Part shown: positions 1 to 16,502 of the stretch, piece after piece
Layout of the letters: every line of letters starts with the position of its first letter
How positions within the stretch are numbered: position 1 is the first letter of the stretch
Notes under the pieces: model-generated
Databases searched by the model: none
Told to the model about the DNA's origin: nothing
Seen by the model: only the letters and a program-made list of their open reading frames with translations
From: Azadirachta indica
Lineage: Eukaryota > Streptophyta > Magnoliopsida > Sapindales > Meliaceae
Assembly (NCBI GenBank): GCA_022749755.1
Contig: CM040451.1
Span: 13,033,871-13,097,870, forward strand
Length of the DNA stretch: 64,000 nt
Direction: 5' to 3'
Made by a program: the position numbers and the translations under genes

Positions 1-1700
1 TTATTATGATCTTTGATACATAATTTATTCATTGATTATGCAACTCTTTCCTAAAAAAAAAAAAAAGAGAATAAATTTAGGAAATTTTCGAAATTTAACC
101 TAAAAATTAGGTTAACTTTTGTAATTAGTTAAGTACAAATTTTATTTCTAATACTAAAAAAAAAAATCTTTTTATATTGACGGTCAAAAAATATTAAAAT
201 TCTAATTTTAAAGTGATGAGTTTCTATTGCAACAGAATGACATTCAAGACTTACTCTTGAACATGTAATGACCCGAGGTGTTTGTATTTTGTTTTTTAAG
301 TGAGGTAAAATTATCTAAATCTTTGGTTTTATAGATAGTATTAAAAATAATATTTCAACTTAAATAAACAGAAAAATCACTTATCTTTTTTTGGGCTAAA
401 TTCTGAAATTTCTCATAAATTTTTATCAATTGCTGCACAGAATTAATACTGCCCAATAATCCGTCTACATACCCACATAAATAAAAGAAAACTTGATAAA
501 TATATATGACCAGAAAAGAAAAGAAAGGAAATGTTATAAGATTTAAATTGGGCCAACCTGCGAAGCTAGAATAAAGATGATCATATTAAGCTTCATTAAC
601 CAAAAATGATACCAGTAATATAATATAAATACAAAGAGTTAATTATAATGATTACTATAAAATTGGAAAATTATTGTTTTTATATGTTCTGTCTGTTTAT
701 ATGTCACGGTCCCCTTTTACCCAAATATTACTCTTCCTTCTTAATACAATTATTAAATAATAAAAATGTTTAAAATAAATGATTAGGTGATTTCTTTATC
801 TACACTCCTTAATTAGTTAATTATGTGATTTAGCTGGATCACAAATCGTCTACCTTAGCACGTACTGTCATCTCTTACGTCAGCTAATAACTTTCGATAA
901 TGTATTCGAAATCAACGGTTCTGATCAACGTTCGTACGATATTGAATTGACTGTTCATCAACTTTGTCAGTCGTAAATTCAATAATAACATGCAAGTCCC
1001 AAATTTGTATACTATCATAAATAAACACATAAAGGTTCCATTTAATCAAATAAGTCCCTCACCTGATTTACCTCTCGCTTAAAGACGAGATTATCCTAAT
1101 ACGATGTTCGGTTGATAAACCGAAATATCGGCGCGCGCTGGAGGCTAGTTCAGTCAGTTTAGAAGAGCCAGAAATCCATTTGAAATAAATATAAAACATA
1201 CATCTTTGAATGTGAAATGTTAAGATCTAGGGATCTAAATGTTATTATCTCTGATGACTGCAGATTACAATCAACACTCACTCTTGCGACTTGCGAGTCA
1301 ATGATTCCTATTTGATTATTCTTTCTTAAACCCCGTACATTTCCGTCATAAAAAATTTTCGCTACATTTTTTAATTACACATCTAAATTTTTATTAATTT
1401 TTTTTAAAGTTAAAAAATGTTGTTAAATTTATATTTACATATCTATAAATCTGGGGAACAAAAAATGGATACAAAAATTGCATGAATTAATTTTAGGAGC
1501 AATTAATTACAGTAATGATAAAATATTCAATGATAATAAATATAATAAATAGTTTTGTATTGAAATCTAGTGTTTCAAAACGAAAGCAGAAGAGCAACAA
1601 AAAAACCAAAATCTAACAGCAACAACCACCATCGACCGTTTGGAGAAGAGGAGAGCAAAGAGGAGTGAAAACGACGCGTCGTCCAACATCTTCTCTCTTC
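1..1700. other. Upstream intergenic region and leader of the RWA gene
   Basis: AT-rich sequence with no convincing coding region. The last 150 bases, rich in CAA and CTT runs (about 1570-1857), look like the leader of the RWA gene downstream. A leader intron is likely from about 1858 (donor GTACTT after TTCTTCTG) to 1999 (acceptor CCACCAG). It would leave the sequence from 2000 to the start codon at 2016 as the second leader exon. I see no repeat or RNA gene here. Confidence 0.5.
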
Positions 1701-2015
1701 TTTAAGCAAACTCATTGTCTTCTTCACTTCGGATCTCTGCTTCCTTCTTAGCTATCTACTATTATTACGCGTTTGAGTTAGGGTTAAATTCAACTCGTGT
1801 TTACGAGCATGTCATAGAGATTACTCCCTCACCACGCCTCTCCTTTCTCCTTCTTCTGGTACTTCCATTTCTTACGTTATTTCTAGTTTATCGATCTGGA
1901 ATTCGGATTTTTTTACAATTTCATTTATGTTTTATTTGTTTTGCGTTATGGCGTTGTTTGTAACATGCATTTGTTTGTATTTTTTTCTTCCCCCACCAGT
2001 TTGTCGGATCCAGAA

Positions 2016-6524
<4,509 letters not shown>

Positions 6525-7924
6525 CCAGTAAGTTTCTGCGTCTAATTTGCTTAATGGTTAATGCACTAAAATTATAATGAAGCATGTCATGTTATGCATG
6601 TATAATAACTTATGATGCAATTATTGATGCAGGCCTTACAAATTAAGACCCAAATGAAATTTGTGAAGCAGTTTTCTGTTGGACATAAGAAAACAAATAT
6701 AGGTGGAGTGAAATAAGGGGACTGGGAAAATGTTGGTTGCAGATACCATTTATAAAGAAAATATTTCCACAATTTTGAAGAAAAATCGCTTCTGGTGCCA
6801 AGGCAAAGCCAAAATATCCAATTGGAAAGGGGGGAGACGGGCAAATGACAAGAAGGATTTTTTTTTTAATTTTTTATCTTATAATGTTGTGAATCTCAAT
6901 ATATCAATTCTTTTTTTGTTTTGGTCAATCAACGAAGAAAATGTAGGTTCATGTGATATATATTTGTTATCTGGCATCAAACGAGAACAAGGTTCAACAC
7001 TACTGCAATTCTCTTTGTTACATATGTTGAACAATGGAAACTTGTATACGAAAACTGGACATTTTTCTCATACAAAGGCCGAGTTCTTATTGTAATGTAT
7101 GATTTGCTCCCAAACGCATCTTGGATTATATATGCAATGAACTCACCACGTTGGCAGTTTGTTATTCCACCTTGTTAGTGAGCATGAACATGCATATGCA
7201 TCAATCAAAAGCTATCTATCTTGAGGTGGTTAGTGTTGATCCCAACAGTGAGACAATGAATTCAAGAAAATGAAATGCATTTCAACCCCAAAGTCTTAAC
7301 CCCCATATGTTCATTTAACTTGCAGCACGGTTGTGAAAGAGATTGTTTGTCGGGTAAGGAGATGAGCATCTACATATGTAGTTGGAAAAGAAGAAAATAG
7401 CTAAGAGAGATTCAAACTCTAAATAGTTTACTTTCATTTGCAAAAAGGTGAGAGTTGATAATCGGATTCGTTAAAACTTGTAAGTTTCTGGTAATTTAAT
7501 ATAACTTACGCCCTGGAAAGAAATGTAAAGGGAAAACAAAAGATGCTTAGATGCATGTAATTAGGACGGCAAACAAAATCGAATAAATTCCGTGAATTAG
7601 ACAGAAATCGGGGTATTCACAAGAAAAACAACTAAGAGCGCGTTGTTTTTGTGGGGGACTCTCAGTTCAAGACAAATGGATTGAATTCTTTATCCCCGAA
7701 TAAATGCTTGCTTTCTTGCTTAATTGTATAAACATCTTTTGAATGATAATTCTTCTTTTCTATAGAAATTGCAAAAGTAAAACGACGTGTCGGTTACTAA
7801 AAGGCTCAAACTGCAACTCCCTTATATTGATAGCCTGCAGCATCACTTGTCATTCATGAGTGTTAAAACACACACTCTCTCTCAGTTTGATCTTCTTAGG
7901 AACTGTTGCAACTGAAGTTTTAAC
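6525..7924. other. RWA 3' UTR with an intron, then intergenic DNA
   Basis: Three bases after the RWA stop, GTAAGT at 6528 pairs with an acceptor TGATGCAG ending at 6632, so the 3' UTR probably contains an intron. Because it starts so close to the stop it should not trigger nonsense-mediated decay. The rest, to the first PUP start codon, holds no supported gene. The short open frames near 6.6-7.1 kb have no family resemblance. Confidence 0.5.
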
Positions 7925-9577
7925 ATGAGAGAAGCCCAAGAAGTACTGCAACTTCACAATCAAATCTTAGGTAAATGATGATCAACTCTGGCTTGGAATT
8001 TTGCTTTTGTTTTCTAGGTCATGAATAATTTGATCTCTGTCTACCTATTTAAACGGTTGCCTTCATCAACATATAATTTGGTATGCATGTGGGTCATAAA
8101 TTGATACAAGGAATAGCAATCTGTCATGTCATATATGCATAACCTATGAAGCAAAAACAGTTATCGATGTTCCAATTCCTATTCCAGGAGATAATTACTT
8201 CTTTCCCCTTTTTTTAGATGCTTCTTAGGAGGAAGAATCCTGCTCCAGAAGAAGAATTCCATTCCTGTCATTGGAATGCATGGTGTGATTTATTGGTGTT
8301 GCAATAGTGGCTCATGAAAATTAGTTCTCTAGCTACCATAAGACATACCATGTGTCAGGAAACTTATTAAAAAATTCATTAATGGATACATTAGTGAAAG
8401 TATTGTCACTTTATAATTAACTATAGTTATTGCAAAATGAAAACTCTGTTTATTCTTGATGCCAGGCCAGGGAGCCAAAGAAGAAAACTCAGCTGATACA
8501 AATGTTAGCACTACATCTATATTCACTACCCAAAAGAGTTTGAATTGGTGGATCCAAGTGGCTATTTATTCACTGTTTCTCCTTGGTGGGCAGTCAGTGG
8601 CCACACTTCTTGGAAGATTATACTACGACAAAGGTGGAAACAGCAAATGGATGGCAGGACTTGTGCAACCTGGGGGCTTCCCAATTCTCCTTCCCTTGTA
8701 TCTCTTTTCGCCCAACGAAAATCCTGCTACAAACAATCTCCATGAAAGACCACCATCAGTTTTAATTCTTGTATCAGCTTATACCTCAGTTGGCATACTT
8801 CTGGCAGCAGTCAGTATGATGTATTCACTCGGATACTTATATCTACCCGTCTCTACTTATTCCCTCATTTGTGCTTCCCAATTGGGTTTCAATGCTTTCT
8901 TCTCCTTCTTCCTGAACTCCCTGAAGTTCACTCCTTTCGTCGTCAACTCTGTCGTCCTTCTCACCTTCTCCTCAATCCTGTTAGTCTTTGAAGACGACTC
9001 CACAAAATCAACTGAATTCGATAAAGCAAAGTACGCAATTGGGTTTATTTGCACCCTTGCAGCCTCGGCTGGATATGGCTTGATGCTTTCCCTAACACAA
9101 TTTTTCTTGGAAAAAGTTGTGAAAAAGGAAACATTCAAAGTGATTCTGGATATGATAATCTACCCATCATTAGTCTCAACTTGTATTCTTGTTGTGGGAC
9201 TTTTTGCTAGTGGGGAATGGAAGAGTTTGAATATAGAAATGGAAAATTTCAAATTGGGGAAAGTTTCCTACCTTATGACACTGATTTGGATAGCTGTTGG
9301 CTGGCAGGTTTTCTCCATTGGAGCAGTAGGATTGATTTCTGAGGTTTCTTCAGTTTTCTCCAATGTGATAAGTACTCTAGGTTTGCCTGTTGTTCCAGTA
9401 CTAGCTGTGGTATTTTTCCATGATAGAATGGACGGATTGAAAGCAATTTCCATGGTTTTGGCTATCTGGGGTTTCGTTTCTTATGTCTATCAGCATTATT
9501 TGGATGACCGTAAGTCCAAGATTGATCAAGATGGAACTCCAACTCGAAGGTTGGATGAAGAACAGGAGTTTCTGTAG
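7925..9577 (+). CDS. Purine permease (PUP), first copy of a tandem array
   Basis: PUP proteins are plant plasma-membrane carriers of the drug/metabolite transporter superfamily (PUNUT/EamA-like, about ten membrane spans). They move adenine, cytokinins and other purine derivatives, with some members handling alkaloids or vitamin B6. A 46-base first exon (7925-7970) encodes the start of a cytosolic N-terminus. The second exon (8466-9577) completes 385 residues. Family blocks seen include GGQSVATLLGRLYYDKGGNS, KWMAGLVQPGGFPILLP, LYLPVSTYSLICASQLGFNA, LGLPVVPVLAVVFFHDRMDG and the final span ending YVYQHYLD. The frame crosses the intron cleanly (G from exon 1 plus GC). It is most like the PUP4/9/10 group, but substrate cannot be read from sequence. 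The frame is intact. Confidence 0.92.
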
Positions 9578-10884
9578 ATAATCTATAGAAATTAAAACTA
9601 ATTAATCTTTTCAATTCATGCACACGATACACGGCAGGATTTTAAGATCTCTACTAAACGAAAATGGCTTCTGGGTTTTACACAGACGTGTTCAAAGATG
9701 TTCTTCAATTTGTAGCTCATGAAATTAGATGCGCATTTTTAATAAATATATATCTAAGTATGTATGTAATGTAAAATGATCAATTTACAGAGCTTCATCG
9801 ACGAACGCTTCATTGGTTTACTTGTTTATTGATCTAATCGATGTCACAACTTCATTCTCCAACTAAATCTGCAATACTTAAAAATGTCATAAACAAGAAC
9901 AAGTTTAATAAGATTATCTAATAAATACATAATAACTTTTATGAAATTCATTCGGACATAGTATATATAAAACAAAATTTTCTAGAAAGCAAACATTGAC
10001 TGAAACGTTAGATTACTGAGTCGTGCCAAAAATCTATGGATCGGTTTGTGGTTTATATCTCAATCGAAACCAGTATCGTTCATTTACTTTCGCGGTTAAA
10101 TTTGATTCTTTGATGTGATGGATGAGTTAGCGTGCTATAGGATAGGAAAAACAAATATCCCGTAGGAATACAGAGTACCCGTAGCCAACTTGAAATTATG
10201 CAGAATTTATTCTTATTCTTTAGGAATCAAAAGATCTTTGAATTTTTACAATTCATCTTGTATTAAATGTTTCTATTTTTATCATTAAATCACCCATTTA
10301 AATTCTCTCTTCTGTTGAAAGAAGCTAATGCAATGGTTTGAAAAATTTACAAAACTTTCGTGTTAAACAAAAGATATATGTTGCAACTTGGGAAGAAAAA
10401 AAAGCAAAGCAATCTCATAGACTTTCATAGATCGAAATCCAATTAGAAGAAGAAGATGGCGGCCAACTTTACGTAAAAACAAAAATATTACATCCTAAAT
10501 TATTATTCTGTCACTACCAGCAGCTGGTCCCTTAATTGCCAAGAAGTCCTCCGAAGATAATAAAATTGTCTTTGAACAATTTAAGATTTCAGAAGCTGTC
10601 GATTCAAAAGTGCAAAGTTTTAGATAAAACAAAATGTATTACATCATTTATACACACGCCCATTTGCAATTACTTTTTTCAGTACTCAATTCATAAATCA
10701 AGAAGCATATATATATATGTGTGTGTGTGTGACGTCTCGTCTTATCCATTCGACTGCTAATAACATAGCTAAATTATTAAGTCTTGATAAAGTTGCTTGC
10801 AGCTGTCTGTCTCTCTTTCTCCCTCGATATCTTGAGTTTCTCTAACTTCAAACTTTCTGAAGCTTTCTTAATTGCTTCTTTCAC
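9578..10884. other. Intergenic region between PUP copies 1 and 2
   Basis: No gene is supported. A short microsatellite, (AT)n followed by (GT)n, lies at about 10709-10731. The last 100 bases are pyrimidine-rich (CTGTCTCTCTTTCTCCC) and probably form the promoter-proximal leader of the next PUP gene. A similar CT-rich leader precedes PUP copy 1. Confidence 0.45.
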
Positions 10885-12762
10885 ATGGGAGAAGCTCAAC
10901 AACTGCAACTTCACATCATTGGTAAGTAAGTAACTAAATAATTTATATATACATAAACTGCCTCAATTAATTTCTACAATGTCTTGTTTTTGTTGGTTCT
11001 TCAGTGCGGTAAGGATTCCTATGATTTTTATTAGCACATAGCACAAACATACATTTATAGCTCGTTTAGTTTCTGATCCAAAATTTATTTTCAAAAACTA
11101 ATTAGTAAGTACAATACAAACCTTTATTCACTAATTCTATCCAGTTCCGGAAGAAACAACAAAAGCACTTAAATAAATAATATTTTATTAATATACTGCA
11201 TGTATTTATACGTCACTGTCAATACAATTACGAGATGTTAACAAATACCCTGCCAATAATTCAATATCCCTGTCATCATTTTATCTCCACCACCGCCCCT
11301 ATACGTATCTCATCCATATTTTGTACTTATGCTGCAGCTATCTACCACGTTACACCTTCCATCACTACTTGAGATCAACTTGAACATATTCAATTCCGTG
11401 TTGGATTGTTTTTAGAGTTATCTTTAACATAATAAAATATTTTTTTTTTTTCAATTTGATCTTTAACTTTAATAAGTATGCCTCATTTACGTAGCCCGGA
11501 AATAATTTCCATACCAGGACACAGTCGATACGACAAAGTAATTTTTTTGCGCTGATTCTTACTGATTAGCAGTTGATGATGAAGCTAGGGAAGAAAATGA
11601 AACTCGGAATATAAACCTCAGCAATCAATCAACAATACTACTGCCTCTACGTGTAAAATATAAATGGTGGCTCCAAATTGCTCTCTATGTACTCTTTGTT
11701 CTTGTGGGCCAAACAGTAGCTATACTTTTAGGAAGATTGTACTATGTACAAGGTGGAAAGAGCAAATGGATGGCAACATTAATGCAGCTTGCAGGATTTC
11801 CAATTCTCCTTCTCTATTACTTTATTTCACCCTGCAAATTTCATCCCACCACAAACAATAATCTTCGACCTGAATCGCGATCTTCTTTAATGGTTGCATT
11901 AGTCTATGTTTCCCTTGGCCTAATCACAGCAGCAAACTGCTTTTTACTTTCAATCGGAATGCTTTACCTTCCTGTATCTACCGTCACTCTCATTTCTGCT
12001 TCTCAGTTAGGCTTCAATGCTTTCTTCTCTTTTTTCCTCAACTCACAAAAGTTCACTCCTCTCATCGTCAATTCTCTTTTCCTTCTCACTGTTTCCTCCA
12101 TTCTTCTTGTGTTTCAACATGACTCCACGAATCCCTCAAGCTCAGGAGTTTCCAAGGTGAAGTTTGCTGTAGGATTCGTATGCACAGTTGGAGGTTCCGC
12201 AGGGTGTGGATTGGTGCTTGCTTTGACACAGCTCAGCTTTCGGAAGGTTTTAAAGAGAAGAACATTTCAAGAGATCATCGATTTGGTAATCAGCCAAGGA
12301 ATAATAGCAACCAGTGCTGCAATGGTGGGGCTTTTTGCGAGTGGAGAGTGGAAAGGATTGAAGGGAGAGATGGAAGAGAATGAACTAGGGAAGATTTCCT
12401 ATGTGATGACTGTTACTTGGGCTGCTATCGCTTGGCAGGTTTTTTCTATTGGAGCGGTAGGATTGATTTTCAAGATGTCTGCACTTCTCTGCAATGCCAC
12501 AAGTGTTTTGGGATTGCCTGTTGTTCCAGTTCTTGCGGTGATCTTTTTCCATGACCAAATGGATGGATTGAAGGTGATTCCATGGTGTTGGCCATTTGGG
12601 GCTTCATTTCGTATGGCTATCAGCAATATCTTGATGAATGTAAATCTGCAACTGATACTACAATCTCCACTGAAATTTCCAAAGCTTTACCTTCTAGAAG
12701 ATAATTGTGATGGATGCAGCTGTATCCCTTGGATGACGATTGGTGAAGCAAATTCAGTGTAA
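10885..12762 (+). CDS. Purine permease, second copy, with a C-terminal frameshift
   Basis: This is a PUP transporter like its neighbours. Exon 1 (10885-10921) encodes MGEAQQLQLHII and exon 2 runs from 11573. The two give 408 codons to the stop at 12760-12762. It matches the other copies through GQTVAILLGRLYYVQGGKSK, LYLPVSTVTLISASQLGFNA and LGLPVVPVLAVIFFHDQMDG. After GLKVI, near 12577, the frame shifts. The paralogues read ATT TCC ATG GTG here, while this copy reads ATTCCATGG with one T missing. The other frame would continue the normal last membrane span and stop at a TAA near 12703. As written, the last span is replaced by about 60 unrelated residues. Either the gene is recently damaged or the base is a sequence error. 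Transport function is doubtful if the lesion is real. Confidence 0.8.
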
Positions 12763-13894
12763 ACTAATGTTTAAAGAGTATGTTTGATATGATATTGATA
12801 TACCTAATCAATGACTAATATGTTTATTTTTAATCTCAGAATAATGATCTAGTAACCAAACGTTTATCGCATTTCATGCCCACATATGATCCGTAAAATG
12901 AGCAAAGTTCTCACCATAACATTTCTGCTGGACTTTAATTCATTTTTTATTGCGTCGGCTATAGAAAGGCATTGTGTTGTTCGACTTAAGACCATTAACT
13001 TTCAGAAAACAACACAAAATCCTGAATAATCTCCACTAGGTCACAATTCTTAATTAAATTCCAAAGCTAAAACAAATGGAAAAGGACTCCATTTCACCTG
13101 TCCTGTTCTCTTTGTAGTCATTCATTCTGGAAAAGGACTCCATTTCAGCTGTCCTCTTCTCTTTGTAGTTATTCATTCTAAAACCAGACCTTACTTCTCA
13201 CCCACCCCATTGCAAGATAAAAAAATGGAAATAAAATCCATGAATTCAACAAATAGTTGAATAAATTTTCCTACATAACAAAAGGCTCAGCTCATGTTAA
13301 ATGTAACTGAAATATTATTTGCTAAATGAGGCTGTGAGAATGAAACAAAACTTTCAGTTTCTAATAATTGGATACAACCAAGACGCATATTGTATTATTT
13401 TACTGCATGGTGGATCCCCAAAAAGTTTTTGGCATGTTGTGGCTTTCAATAAATTACTAGATAACAGGTTGCAATGTTGGATTTGTCAGAGAGGAATTTA
13501 TTGCCACAAGTGTTTGAGTGAAAGAATGGCTCTGGATAGAATTGAAAATAGAAGTTGATCGAGACTAGCACCGAACCATGAGAGGCGCTCAATCTTGACA
13601 ATCATACATAAACATGGTTATTATTCAATTTATATTCAGGTCTGAACAGAAATTAAAATAAAAAAAGAAACAAAAGTTTTTGGTAGTCACCGATGCATTG
13701 CCACCACTACGAGGAACCCATGAGATTCACTTTGATTCTGAAATCGACTTAAAAAATAGTACGGCTTTTGATCTTTATACGTCAAAGTTTACGAGTTATA
13801 AATCGTGCATACAAGTTGCATTATTCTTGGACAAAACTATCTATCTTCTCTCCCCTCTTACTACCTTTTTGAGAGATTTCTTTTGTCTTCCAAC
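12763..13894. other. Intergenic region between PUP copies 2 and 3
   Basis: No gene is supported. It contains a 51-base direct tandem duplication (listed separately) and a CT-rich run just before the third PUP start codon that resembles the leaders of the other copies. Confidence 0.45.
13078..13179. repeat. 51-base tandem duplication
   Basis: Two adjacent copies of a unit that starts GGAAAAGGACTCCATTTCA and ends in ATTCATTCT, one from 13078 and one from 13129. They differ at only a few bases (CACCTGTCCTG against CAGCTGTCCTC). The sequence is non-coding and lies between PUP copies. Confidence 0.85.
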
Positions 13895-15461
13895 ATGGGA
13901 GAAGTTCAAGAACTGCAACTACAAATCATGGGTAAGTCAAGTTTGTGCATTTTTTCACAGATTTTTGTTTCTGTTGGGGTCACGTGATAAAGTTTGAGCT
14001 GGCGTAGTTGTCATCTGTTTAATTAGCTGAGCTTTTTGTTTTTTTTATGTATTTGAATCACGTATGTATCTGCCTAGCAAAGCAGTGGTATTAGCAGAAA
14101 AATCATCTTCAAAAACAGAGCAGGATCTGATAAGCTTCTGGATGTCAGTTTACTAAGGAATATTTGAGCCTTCAAATTCTCTACAAATAGACAGATTGTT
14201 CATTTCCTGAAATTCAATTTCTTAGAACAACTAGTCCTATGCAAAACATCAGGTTTTTATAGCAATATGAATACAAACAGCAATAAATTTCACGAAATTA
14301 GCTTACTCTCTTGTTTGTTAACATGTTTAATTATCTATGATTTTGACAGTTCAGGAAGCTAACGAAGCAAACTTACCAGTGCAACCTAGTGTGAGCGATC
14401 AACCAACAGTACAGCAATCCACAAACTATGCGAGGTGGATTCGGATAGCTATCAACACATTCCTTGTTCTGTCTGGTCAGGCAGCAGCTACTCTCTTGGG
14501 AAGACAGTACTATGACAAAGGAGGAAACAGCAAATGGATGGCAACATTTGTTCAACTTTCAGGCTTCCCAATTCTCCTTCCTTACTATTGCTTTCCTCCA
14601 AAAAGAAATCCCAACACAGAAATCATCCAGACAAAGCCACCTCCTTTCTTTATCCTAGCTTCAGTTTATGTTGCCCTCGGCCTATTCATTGCAGCAGATT
14701 GCTTCCTGTATTCAGTTGGTCTCCTTTATCTTCCAGTTTCAACTTATTCCCTCGTCTGTGCGTCGCAGTTGGCTTTCAATTCTCTCTTCTCCTTCTTCCT
14801 AAATGCTCAGAAGTTCACTCCCTGTATAGTCAATTCATTAGTCCTTCTCACAATCTCCTCCACCCTCCTTGTTTTCCAAAATGACTCTGAAAACACGACA
14901 GGAGTGTCGAAACAAAAGTATGCGATTGGATTCATATGCACTGTAGGAGCTTCTGCCGGGTATGGATTGGTACTGTCCTTGATGCAGCTCGCCTTCACAA
15001 AGGTTGTCAAGAGGCAAACGTTTAAAGCTGTCATGGATATGATAATCTATCCAGGTTTCATCGCAAGCTGTGCTATTCTGGTGGGACTTTTTGCAAGCAG
15101 AGAGTGGATGAGTTTAAGGGAAGAGATGAACGAGTATAAACTAGGGAAGGTATCATATATCATGAATTTGGTTTGGACAGCTATAACTTGGCAGCTCTTT
15201 GCTCTTGGCTCAATAGGATTGATTTTTGAAACATCTTCCCTGTTCTCCAACGCCGTAAGTGTTTTGGGTTTGCCCATTGTTCCTGTCCTAGCTGTGGTAT
15301 TTTTCCATGACAAAATGGATGGCTTGAAAGTGATTGCCTTCTTGTTGGCTGTATGGGGTTTTGTTTCATTTGTCTACCAGCATTATCTTGACAATCTAAA
15401 GTCCAAGAACAATAATAGAAGTACCAGTGAAGTTTCCCAGAACTCTTCTACTGGGAGTTAG
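13895..15461 (+). CDS. Purine permease, third copy
   Basis: A PUP membrane transporter of 382 residues, from exon 1 (13895-13931, MGEVQELQLQIM) and exon 2 (14350-15461). The intron is short, with donor GTAAGT and acceptor TTTTGACAG. Blocks include LSGQAAATLLGRQYYDKGGN, SKWMATFVQLSGFPILLPYY, LYLPVSTYSLVCASQLAFNS, VGASAGYGLVLSLMQLAF and LGLPIVPVLAVVFFHDKMDG, then the terminal span ending FVYQHYLDNLKSK. The frame is intact. It shares the tiny-exon-1 architecture with the other two copies, so the array arose by tandem duplication of a whole two-exon gene. Substrate is unknown. Confidence 0.92.
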
Positions 15462-15934
15462 TAGATGAAAGAAAGAGATCCCCGAGATCAAATAGACAAG
15501 AGAAGCCATGCAATCTGGATTCTGGACTGGAATGGTTTAGAGTTGTGCTGCAAATCCATAAGATCTCCAGTTCCAAAGGCTGTAGAAGTAAAAAAGGATG
15601 ATGCCTCAAATGCCGCAATTTGCTGAATGTAGAGTAATATGAATGCAGTTTAACGACGTAGCATCTATCACCTTCCATTATTCCATTATTGCAAGCAATA
15701 CATATATAGGTTTCATATATTTACAAAAGGCTGATTTTAAGATTGTTAGTTACACATACTTCAATTGAATATAAACATGGCTTGGCTATCTTCCTCTCCA
15801 GATTTGGCAGCAAACTGGACATCAATCCATAAAGGCTTCTTCTTTCCCATCTGCCTCTTATATAATGCGTTCTTTATACAAATTGCGTTATCCTAGTGGG
15901 ACTCTCCAATGGAGTACATTAAAAGGATACGAAA

Positions 15935-16212
15935 GAGAAGCAGAAATTTGAGCTGGGTAACTTGTGATATGTTGGGTCCTTGATTGAGACAGCTATAGCA
16001 TCGCAAATTCTCACCCTTGCTGCAATAGGGTTGATTTTTGCAGCATCTTCACTCTTCTCCAGTGTGACAAGTGCTATGGCCCATTCTTCTGCTTCTAGCT
16101 GTGATCTCCCACAATAAAATGAATGGAGTAGAGGTTGTGCTGTGGTGTTGCTTATGATGGATTCTGTTTCATACATCCATCAGTATTATCTGGACAATTT
16201 GAACAGGGGTGA
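15935..16212 (+). pseudogene. 3' scrap of a fourth purine permease
   Basis: Translation gives recognisable but broken PUP C-terminal sequence: SQILTLAAIGLIF (family WQVFSIGAVGLIF), AASSLFSSVTSAM (family SSLFSNAVSVLGL), then SYIHQYYLDNLN (family FVYQHYLDNLK). A stop lies near its start (AACTTGTGATAT). A gap has removed the LPVVPVLAV block, and a TAA follows DLPQ. No upstream exon is present. The piece starts about 475 bases after the third copy ends, so it is the decayed end of the tandem array. Confidence 0.85.
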
Positions 16213-16502
16213 TACACGTATGTAACGCTTCCCATACTTGATGAGGATGCCAGATGAAAAAATGAGTGTTTGTAATTCCACCCATTCAAATTTGTAATTT
16301 ACCAGAAAACAAGAAAACGAACGAGGAAAAGAACCATTCTTGGTCCTACAACATACTTATGGATCTCTCACAGTATAACTTATGTGCAACTTTACTTTGA
16401 GAATTAACTATAATGCAACTTAAATAACATTAAAGATGTAGATTGTGTGGCAAAAAATTGAAAAAATTTTATGGAGTGTTTGGCCAGCAGGAATTAAATT
16501 GG

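Noticed and set aside
8857..9138. Antisense open frames across the PUP genes
   Set aside because: They mirror the coding strand, have no family resemblance, and the sense frame is clearly PUP.
10709..10731. AT/GT microsatellite before PUP copy 2
   Set aside because: An ordinary simple repeat with no sign of function.
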